NCBI RefSeq assembly: GCF_901709675.1
Contig: NC_051096.1
Coordinates: forward strand, 770,001-834,000
Direction of reading: 5' to 3'
Source of the DNA: Syngnathus acus
Lineage: Eukaryota; Chordata; Actinopteri; Syngnathiformes; Syngnathidae
Length of the DNA: 64,000 nt
Below, in pieces: positions 56,161 to 64,000 of this stretch. The position numbers and the translations under genes were made by a program. Each line of letters starts with the position of its first letter. Within the stretch, counting starts at the first letter, position 1. A model generated the notes under the pieces. That model was not told the DNA's origin and made no database searches. It saw only the letters and a list, made by a program, of their open reading frames with translations.

Positions 56161-59100
56161 CTGGGGTTTCAGCCGATTAAATTCATTTCGCGGAGGTCCC
56201 CACCCAGCCCCCACTGTCCGCGCAGCAGCCCGGGCACACGAGATGGCATACAAAGAGGAGAGAGGAGCGGGTGGGATGAGGTGGGGGTGTTATCCTACAT
56301 CCTCGGCCACACAGCTGGAGGGAGAGAGCGATGGGATGTGAGGGATTGCCAGAGAGCGAATGGGAACACGCTCGCCATAACGGCTGAAAGGAAGCTTAGA
56401 GTGGAGGAAAAGTTACAATGGCAAGATAAGAGATGGCTAATAGTCGGCAGACCTTGAGAGAAAACGTGGACCTGGGGGGGGGTGCACGTTAGGCAAAGGA
56501 ACGCGAGCAAGCACCAAAGTCGACAAGGCCACCCCATTTTTGAGTGGCCTTCACAATGGCCTGCGTTCTCCCCGAGGCTCATTGTCCACTCACTGTGGGT
56601 CTTTTGTGAACTCACGCTTTTTCCTTTCCTTTTGCACGTGTACTACGCTGGCGTGTGGGCAAGGAGCGCCACAGTCGCTGACACAAGAAGGAAAAGCTCA
56701 ACCGCAAATGGGATGGGAGGCGGACGACAACAATCGACGACGGAGGGGTTGAGCGAGGCATCAAAACAGGCCACGACACAAATAAAGCTCAGACCTAAAC
56801 AAACCGTGGAGCTCTGCCCCCTCAAGGGACGGCAGATCCGTCCCAAACACGACACGCCTTGAACAGTAAACCAGCAGAAATTAAAGCCCCCCTGAAGAAC
56901 CCCACCCAGAACTCACAGCCCCCTCCCCACAACTCAAGTCAACCCGACCGGCCGGTCCCCAGTTAGCAGAACAATACAGCTGTGTGCGAGTTGCTAATTC
57001 AACAAGAATTCTCCCTGTCCCCAGCTTGTCCCGTTCCACTGACCTGCAGCCCCCAATAAACATCCCGTCCACGGGAGATGGCAGATCGCAAACACTCCGC
57101 AAACACGGGGATGGCCTTGTCTTTGTCAGAGCTACAATCAAGGGGTGAAATGACCCCCCAATTTTCCACCCATGGGGATCACTTGAGCTAGCCGATCTTT
57201 GACCCAACCGCGGGGGCTGGGCTTCAACAACTCACATGAAGCGCAAGGGTGCGACGGCGTCTTTTGCCCCTCTGAAGGCCAGACTAAATTTTGGTTTGGC
57301 TACATTTAGTTTCCAGGCAGAATCAGAAGCATTGAGCGCCCTAATCCACTGGCGGCGCTCTCCTTCCCAATTAGACAAGTGTACAAGTTAGTGGATCACT
57401 AAGTCATTCCGATTAGCAAGTGCCAGTGGCAAGCAAAGAGACTAAATGCGGCAGTCCAATCCTCTTGCGAGCCAACTGGGCCTCGCAAGTCAGCTGCGAT
57501 AGCTCACTCAGCGCCACAAACGCTCTTTGACACCTGATTGGAATGGTCCGCAACGTTGACCGAACACTCCTTGCTTTTATGGCATCTGAGAACGCCGTGC
57601 AAATGTCTGCACCATAAAAAAAAAAAAGGTTATTTTATCACACACACATCCACTCTTTACAGTCACGTAGCCCTCAAATATTCGAGCGGAGATTTCAACA
57701 AGCCTGAATCACAAGATACACCCCAAAGGGACGACCGTCAACAACAAAAAACAATATTAGAAAATTGTCCTTGATTTCATCGATGTCGCGGCGCCATGAA
57801 ATGAGTTAATTCTTCGAAGACCATCCATCCATCCATCCATCTTCTTCCGCTTATCCGGGGTCGGGTCGCGGGGGCAGCAGCTTCAGGAGGGACTCCCAGA
57901 CTTCCCTCTCCCCAGCCACTTCATCTAGCTCATCCCGGGGGATCCCAAGGCGTTCCCAGGCCAGCCGAGAGACATAGTCTCTCCAGCGCGTCCTGGGTCG
58001 TCCCCGGGGTCTCCTACCGATCTTCGAAGACCACTCGCACAGAATTATTTTCCTTTTTGTTTTAGTACAGGGTTACCGATTTTTGGCAACTAAACTCTGA
58101 CCTCAAAATCATGACTGCGATGTGGCTCACCGTTTGACATCTCTGGATTAGGGACATCCATTTCACACTGCTCTCAACCCTCCTTTTTCTTTTTTTTTTT
58201 GCTCTTGTCCAGTATGGATTTTCCGGGGGTCGTTCTGGCACAACGCCTCTAATTTAGCTCCCCAAGGGGAGGAGGGGGAAGGTTGTGTAAAAGCAACAGA
58301 GGTCACTAGGGAGCACAAGCCTTGAGAGGAGGGCACAAAGGAAGGTGGGGGGGGGTGTACATGCAGCTCCCCTCGTCACTGTGACCTCTGGCGAGATAGT
58401 AATCAAGATAGATGCCGAGGCAACGGAAAACAAGGAAAAAGGAAGGGGCACATGTACAGTACCAACTGAATGAAACTGCTTCAGGGGTGTGCAAACAAAT
58501 GTACTTAAGGGTCAATTTGAATTGTTTTTAGGAAGCCAGGTCATTAAACGCATTTGTAAAATATTAATCAGTTATTTATAGTCAAATGCAATTAAATTGT
58601 TAACGATAAATAAAATGGTAAGTGCATATGTAAAATGTTTTAGTAAAATTATATACATGTCAAATGATTCCTTTGAATTATGAACTACTTTACATTATGG
58701 TTATACTTTATGAACAGATCCAGGGTCGGATTAAAGAGCTAAGCCAGGAGCTTTGATGGACCCGCGGGCTATATTTTGCTTACAACTGGCCTTGAACAAA
58801 TACTTTTCTGCTGTTTACTGCCAAAAAAAAAAAACACGAGTACGAAGCATTGAGGGGATCACAAAAACTCACGGTTGTACTCGATAGCCAGCTAACTTGC
58901 ACGATTTTCAGCGTTTGCATCGAGAATTTCACTCCAGACTCGAGCGTCTCATTCCGGCTACACGGCCAACAAGCTACCAGTTAGCTTAGCCCTAAGCTAG
59001 CTCCTAAGCTAATTAGCTTCATAGCGGACAGCGGGGATCTCCGACAAGCTGGTTCTCGACTGCAAATGATTGATAAAGTTACTCAAATGTCAACCATAAG

Positions 59101-59834
59101 ACGTGGTGTTAAAAGTCGATAAAATGTGTTTGGGTGGTTTGAAAGTGTCTTTTATGTCAAGGTTTGATAGCGGTTCAGGAGTGTGGGGTGCGAGTTACCT
59201 GTTTGCTGGGGTCATTCATGCCGTGCTCGGCCGACAGGTGATGTCGGAGGAGCAGGGCCCGCTTGTAGCTCCTGCTACCCTTGGTGAGCTCGTCGCCGTT
59301 CCGGGTGGCGGCGTCGCGGCACCACCAGCACGACATGAGCCCCGTCTGCTGGCAGAAGCGCAGCCATGGGAACTCGTGGAGCCACGACGCGTGGAAAAGC
59401 GAATGCTTCTGGAGTAGCGTCTGCGGTCTCATCCCCACGCCGCATTTCCTGGGTCCCGCCTCGGCGCTCCCGGACTCCGCCAGGTCTTGAGTGCACGCTT
59501 CCTTGTAGCCGTTGGCGACTGCGTCACCTTCGGTGTCAGCGTCGCCGCGACTGCGGCTCCCGGCCGCCCCCTCCGTGTCCTCTTCCTCCTCCGCGTCCGG
59601 CTCCGTGCTGTCGCTCACCGAGCCGGCGCCCTCCAGTCGCTTCCGCGTTGGTCCCGTCGTCCCCAGGTCCCCGTCGTCGTCTTGGTCCGGCCGGTTGCCG
59701 TTAAAATGTCGGTCCTGACAGGCCGGGGCCTCCCAGCTGCTACCGTTCCCCCCGCCGCAGCCTGCGGAGCCCGTTAGCCCGGCAAGTCCACCGCCTCGGA
59801 ACGCCAGCGACCTGCGGTTTCTCTCGCCGGACAT
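49042..59834 (-). CDS. zbtb10: Zbtb10 BTB-zinc finger transcription factor, five exons, 719 aa
   Basis: Zbtb10 (RIN ZF) is a nuclear GC-box-binding repressor related to Sp-factor antagonism. Coding exons in transcript order are 59834-59199, 54445-53449, 51717-51661, 50424-50249 and 49335-49042. All are GT-AG with matching phases. Features: a Cys/His motif (Cys169, Cys172, His198/199, His204), BTB domain about 240-355 ([47 protein letters not shown]), a basic [11 protein letters not shown], and zinc fingers starting KCPHC (576), [10 protein letters not shown] (604) and KCMVCKKIF. An acidic tail ([19 protein letters not shown]) ends the protein. It is shorter than human ZBTB10 (about 870 aa), mainly in the N-terminal and central linkers. 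Intron 1 is 4.75 kb and carries a dead Tc1 element. Confidence 0.95.
49336..51660 (-). other. zbtb10 introns 4 and 3
   Basis: Non-coding apart from exon 4 (50249-50424). AT-rich, with short imperfect repeats of TTGACAACTATNTTG near 49451 and 49569. No transposon ends were recognised. Confidence 0.55.
50249..50424 (-). CDS. zbtb10: zbtb10 exon 4 (zinc fingers 1 and 2)
   Basis: Encodes [20 protein letters not shown], then [32 protein letters not shown] and RHSL. The donor GTAAGT splits finger 2 between Leu and the final Val-His. Confidence 0.94.
51661..51717 (-). CDS. zbtb10: zbtb10 exon 3 (57-nt mini-exon)
   Basis: Encodes [20 protein letters not shown] with split codons at both ends. The acceptor is TTTCCCAG and the donor GTAAGC. 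It corresponds to the segment before the fingers in human ZBTB10 (ending WENGESSL). Skipping it would keep the frame. Confidence 0.85.
51718..53448 (-). other. zbtb10 intron 2
   Basis: About 1.7 kb. It contains an A run (52062-52082) and otherwise unrecognised sequence. A long plus-strand frame over 53171-54442 is the antisense shadow of exon 2. Confidence 0.55.
53449..54445 (-). CDS. zbtb10: zbtb10 exon 2 (BTB domain and linker)
   Basis: 997 nt. Starts [10 protein letters not shown] after a GACCCAG acceptor, contains the whole BTB fold, the NLS-like [15 protein letters not shown] and [16 protein letters not shown], and ends SENA in phase 1 at a GTAGGA donor. Confidence 0.93.
54575..55173 (+). 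mobile_element. Tc1-like deletion derivative
   Basis: Inverted repeats of about 200 bp on both sides (GTGCCTTGCGAAAGTATTCG at left, its complement at right). The right end is CACTG followed by TA; the left has lost the first two bases after TA. A piece of the transposase C-terminus lies between. Confidence 0.88.
54827..54955 (+). pseudogene. Tc1 transposase C-terminal fragment
   Basis: 42 codons, starting [20 protein letters not shown] and ending AAKGGPTKY with TAG, match the end of fish Tc1 transposases. The catalytic DDE part is missing. Confidence 0.85.
55816..56159 (+). repeat. CA/CG-rich microsatellite cluster
   Basis: ACGC repeats at 55816-55848 and a mixed CACG/CGCG/CACA array at 56015-56159. 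Frames across it are artefacts. Confidence 0.92.
57822..58020 (-). mobile_element. Rex3/RTE-like LINE 3' fragment
   Basis: Starts with (CCAT)n, then CTTCTTCCGCTTATCCGGGG and GGAGGGACTCCCAGACTTCC, the reversed 3' end of Rex3-type elements. The target duplication is TCTTCGAAGACCA (57811-57823 and 58021-58033). It is heavily 5' truncated, to about 200 bp. Confidence 0.8.
59199..59834 (-). CDS. zbtb10: zbtb10 exon 1 (N-terminal region)
   Basis: 212 codons from [16 protein letters not shown] to GMNDPSKQ, then donor GTAACT. It is low-complexity and acidic ([12 protein letters not shown]), then has [20 protein letters not shown] and RHHLSAEHG. The latter is a CxxC...H...H arrangement like a BED/TTF-type finger. 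Confidence 0.9.
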
Positions 59835-60360
59835 TTTCTTGCGCTTATGACAAATGTCTCACCAGGATCCCCCCCGCCACGGCAAATGCTCCTTTTCCCC
59901 TTCCGTCTTCTCTCTGTCACCCACGCCGTCGTTGATCGTCGTCTTTCGGTCGCGAGGTGCCCGGCCGGTACGAGTGTTTCAGTTATGCGGAAAACAATCG
60001 CTCTTTTAGGGGCATACTGACATTTTCAGGGTTCTGGCTGCGTCCGCGCAGGCCCCGCAGAGGTCGAATGGCAACGACTTTCCTCCCCACAATGCACCTC
60101 GACTGGTGCTGGAGGAGGAGCGGGGGGGGGACTTGGATGAGGGGGAGCTGGGGTGCCGTGGCTTGCCAATGGGGGCTTTTGTGTGTGCAAGGCTGCACCC
60201 ATTTTCCGCATGCCTCTCATATCGCTCAGTCCCTCGCGCTCGCCTTTTTTCATTTAGTTATCTCCTTAACGCTTTCAGGCTCTGCTCAAAGCACAAGACT
60301 TTTTGAAGACCTTTCAATCTCTTTTGTACGTCGTAGTATGATCACGTGACGTAATACGAG
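59835..60360 (-). promoter_or_regulatory. zbtb10: Probable zbtb10 promoter / 5' UTR
   Basis: A GC- and CpG-rich stretch just above the zbtb10 ATG. It has an E-box next to a CRE-like half (TCACGTGACGTAA, 60342-60354) at its outer edge. The transcription start is not resolved. Confidence 0.5.
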
Positions 60361-63300
60361 TCTGCCGTGTGGAGACGGTTATTATATTATTCTGACTGAT
60401 AACAATAAATAAAATCCTCAATGACATGCCACATAATTCTGCTATAATTATGTTGCATTTTAGTACTTTTTTGTTTATTGTGAGTTAATACTTTTATATA
60501 CGTATGTACAAATATTTTAAATACAACTGCAATAGTATAAAATAATCCATTGTTTAAAGCATTACATGGCACTCAAGAATAAATTATAACATAAAATATT
60601 TAATGTAATAATAAATACACCTTATGATAGGAGATTTTTCATATCATTCACGTTTAGAATATTTGTTCTCAGAACTGTACGGCATGTCCATCAACCCCCC
60701 CCCCCCCCCCCCCCCCTTTCAGGCAGGGCCTGTGAAACTAGAAAGTATTTTCTTGTGGTTTGAGCTTAATTGAAGTCTGTGAACAAGACAATAGAGTACA
60801 GGTACAGCAAGCACCTGTCCCACAATGCTGTTGTCCTCTACAGTGAACAGTACAGAATGTCCACTTCAGCTTCCTTGCACTTGTATGCAGGCTGGGCAAG
60901 AGGCGGTCATTCATGAGAACCTCCCTCTCTGTGAAAGTGTGTGACCTGCTTTGTGCATTTGTGATAGTTGTTTGCATAGCCGGGTGTAAAGTTTCACTGG
61001 CGTCCAATTAAGGGCTTTGCAGACAGCGTGTGAACAGCAACGGGGGCATAAGCCGCCCTTAGTTAACATTGAGGTGGCTATGTGGGGATGTGTCACACTT
61101 GCGTAGTGGCTGAGTGACGGCCCTGCAGGTGCATCTTGTTCTCGCACACTCTTACCACTCCCATTAAAATATGCAGCGCGTGTTAAAATGATTTTAGAAG
61201 CGTAACGTGTGACGAGGAAGTGGTTCTTGAAACCTAGTAGGAAAGAGGTCGGTCAGTCATGCAGGCCTACTGGGTGAAAGGCCTGGTCCTAAGATCCGCC
61301 ACAATAATATATTTCACCTACACCGAATCATTTTATTTACTAATTTTAATAAAGGTTATTGTCAGCCAGTGACATTTATTTATTATTATTTTTTAATATC
61401 AATAAAGTTGGTTTTATAACTTATATTTTATATCCCTAATATAGTAAATTTGTGTTTTTAGGTGCCTTTCTGAATGTTCCAATACACAAAGCATGAAAAC
61501 ATGTATTTAAATGTACGGAATACGCGTCAATTTGGCTTCGTGTACATTTGATGTTACATTCATCACCTGGTCACCATTAAATGCTTCAATAAAGAATTCC
61601 GCCGTTATTTTTGACAGAAACACTTCAACCGAAATGGGTTGTTTATTGCGCATGCGTGGTGTTAGCGGCGTTGCTTTGACACCCACGTGCTCACCTCTGT
61701 TTACACTTGTACGTGATGACGTAAAGGCTACGCGCCCCGCCCCCACGACATGAATGGCATCCAGTCAGAGACAAGAAGGCAGAGACCAGGAAGAGAAGAC
61801 GACGAAGAAAAAGAGCTTCAGTTTCAACACAGAAAAAGCCTGTGTCCGTGATTGGATCTAAGAGCACCAAACACACACACACACACACACCATAGCATCC
61901 ACGCCAAGACGCATTTATGGACAACAACGAGAAAGGTAATCAATTTATTTTCAATGTCTCGGTCATGCTTTGGGTTGCTGTCGAGTTTAAAAAACGAGAA
62001 AGAACGAAACTTCAGCTTCAGGCAAGCGAACCAACTTGCTTTGCTCCCCAATTTTACGTTGACGCCCCAAAGTGAACAACAAGATGTTCATTTGTGGATT
62101 TTAAATGACAAGAAAATTTAACGCGGAAGTGGACGTGTCCGTGTGTGAACGAGGAACTCACTTGGCCCAATTAACCACAAAAAAAAAAAAAGAGCTCCAA
62201 TAATGGTTTTAAACGCCATGTGTACAGCGTGCTTATAACATACATATATTTTAAATGTGTTTTTCTTGACTGGGTATATAATCTTTGAGAGGCCAAACAG
62301 TGTCGAGTGCGCATGTCAGTAAATAAAAGCAGGAAGTCAAGTGGCACAAGCATGCCAAATGTATTTTGTCATACACATAACAGAAATAAAGTTGCCTTAC
62401 CTTACAGTGCTATGCATAATGAATAGTTTGCGTTTCAGCACACAAAGTGTTGAGTAGATTATGCACGAGTACACTTTATGTTGAGCATTTTGTTAGTACC
62501 ATGTGCTGTCAGTTTTAAATACAACCAATCAAACCTCAGATTAAGTGCTGTAAAAGGCGCAAAATGTTCATAATAATGATTAACTGTTCTGACCTTTTTC
62601 TGGATCATAGTTCAGAATGGACCTTCAGAGGTCTAACACCACTTCCAACAGAAATTCTTTTTGCAGCTAAATGTTTGTAGCTAAGTGTAAATGATGCTGC
62701 AATCCATCTGTTTTGTAGCCTCGCAAGCGGACAATTTAATGAGCTACCTTCTATTTGTAGGCGAACGCAACAACGAAGGTGTACATTAATCCTTTTATAG
62801 GCGCTTTGTTGTCATGGCAACAGAATTCCCATCCAGCCTCAGCCTGGAGACGCTGGCCGGTATTGTTTTTCTTCTCTTAGCATCCTTTGTATGCGATCGA
62901 TCATTAACAGCGTGGTGGATTGCTTGTGAATTGATTTGCATCAGCATACATCCACAAGGCAGCAACACTTGAGATGTCACCATATTTGACCAATTTAGCA
63001 GGTTTTTCATGTGAGCAAAGATATCTCCGCGCTTGTCCAGGGACCCGCAGCCACTTTTCATAGGACAAGAGTTTGGCACGGTGGGCCTTCGCCACCCCGT
63101 GATTTTGGTTTTCAGAGGCCATCATGTGACACGCTATGCAGCAAAAATTACGCTAATTGATTTGATGCTGCGACCCATCAAGCCGCTCAAATGGACACTT
63201 GTTCTCATTTGGTAGAAGGGGACATAAGCAACAGGGTCTGGTTTTCATAAAAGCATTAACCATGTACGTAATGAGTTAATGTCTTTTGCATGTTTTTTCT

Positions 63301-63960
63301 TAACAGTGAATTGTTTTGGAATCAAACTAAAATAAAGTAAAACTATTTAGCCTTCCCCCAGTTACCTGATGCATGTTATTTATAAACATTCACCGCCGTA
63401 CAAATATTAACAATTATGAGAAAATAAATCAAATTTACATACATTTGACTACCCTTGGAAGATCTGATCAAAACTTTACTGAACAGACAAATTTACATAC
63501 ATTTGACCCCTTGGAAGATCTGATCAAAACTTAACTGAACAGACAAACACGCAATGTCTTGATGCTTTTAGAAAACATTTTAACAGTCATACATATAATA
63601 ACAAAATGGATCTTCGAAAAAAAATATCTTGACTCCTACACTGATGCTCTTCTGGAGGATCTTGTCATATTATTCAAGCTGCCTCTCACACACACACATG
63701 CACACATTCATTATGAGCACACACAATTCCCACCGCAACCCCTCGGGTGTCCATCGCGGCCCCCAACCCAAGACAGGCCCCTGCCCGGATTAAACGGGCT
63801 GTAATCTGGGACACGGCGGATTACGCTTTCGCTTGTCTCACGTGACGCATGAAGGGGAGCGCCAGGACGGGTGGTGGGGGGGGTCACGCAACAACCCCGC
63901 AGTGCTTTCTGACGAGCGCAAAGGACGACATCCCTAATGTGGAAGAGGAACGCGGCGGGT
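60361..63960. other. Intergenic region upstream of zbtb10
   Basis: AT-rich, with a 22-C run (60695-60716) and short CA tracts (61871-61891, 63688-63703). Two tandem ~58-bp units (63430-63544) share AAATTTACATACATTTGAC and GAAGATCTGATCAAAACTT. No gene is recognised. Short minus-strand frames near 62800-63125 have no family resemblance. Confidence 0.5.
60695..60716 (+). repeat. Run of 22 C
   Basis: A pure C homopolymer. It could form an i-motif or G-quadruplex and is a likely point of assembly length error. Confidence 0.9.
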
Positions 63961-64000
63961 CACGTGCACGCGATGGTGGCGGGCTGGGACGACACGGACG
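63961..64000 (+). other. Window edge: GC-rich sequence, possible gene start
   Basis: A GC-rich, CpG-rich stretch from about 63820, with TCACGTG at 63960-63966. An ATG at about 63974 opens a frame (MVAGWDDTD) that runs off the window. Too short to assign. Confidence 0.2.

Larger units (their letters stand above)
54446..59198 (-). other. zbtb10 intron 1
   Basis: 4.75 kb holding a Tc1 remnant (54575-55173), a CA/CG microsatellite (55816-56159) and a Rex3-like tail (57822-58020). The rest has no recognised exon or repeat. Confidence 0.6.

Noticed and set aside
62795-63125. Minus-strand frames of 94 and 73 codons near the window end
   Set aside because: No homology recognised, no splice structure, and low-quality codon context; most likely chance.

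Overview
The window is nuclear DNA of a teleost fish, probably a percomorph with compact introns. The evidence is vertebrate exon-intron structure and the set stmn2, hey1 and zbtb10, which are also near neighbours on human chromosome 8q21. The repeats are also typical of fish: L2- and Rex1-like LINEs, a Rex3/RTE tail, tRNA-derived SINEs, Tc1 and many hAT elements, plus long CA/GT microsatellites. The exact species cannot be told from sequence reading alone.

Three host genes can be assembled exon by exon. stmn2 (+, coding exons 942-12722) has a 19-nt first coding exon, a 10.8-kb first intron full of transposons, and four clustered exons. The product is 179 aa, the length of mammalian SCG10/stathmin-2. 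hey1 (-, 14939-16241, five exons, 304 aa) is a Notch-effector bHLH-Orange repressor with the YRPW tail and two CSL/RBPJ-type sites upstream. zbtb10 (-, 49042-59834, five exons, 719 aa) has an N-terminal Cys/His motif, a BTB domain and C-terminal zinc fingers. An AT-rich probable 3' UTR lies below it and a GC-rich probable promoter above.

Between the genes the DNA is mostly transposon. The main find is an apparently complete DNA transposon at 18815-24166. It has a perfect 9-bp target duplication and about 1-kb inverted repeats built from ~145-bp modules in an A-B-B-A-B-B order. It carries one uninterrupted 866-codon frame, in which a Mutator/NOF-like transposase core is followed by a ubiquitin-specific-protease-like domain with recognisable Cys and His boxes. 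The target duplication and open frame suggest recent activity.

Other blocks are: stmn2 intron 1 (an L2 LINE broken by a TA-flanked element, a hAT and a MITE; a solo-type LTR; a ~1-kb fold-back); 27112-27980 (hAT remnant with a BED finger); 30422-39979 (a 9.6-kb composite hAT with several further layers of insertions, an ETS-motif array and arrays of short hairpins); and 40391-45085 (an LTR with a tRNA-Trp-like primer site, broken by a solo LTR and a Rex1-like LINE). No rRNA gene, functional tRNA gene or CRISPR array was seen.
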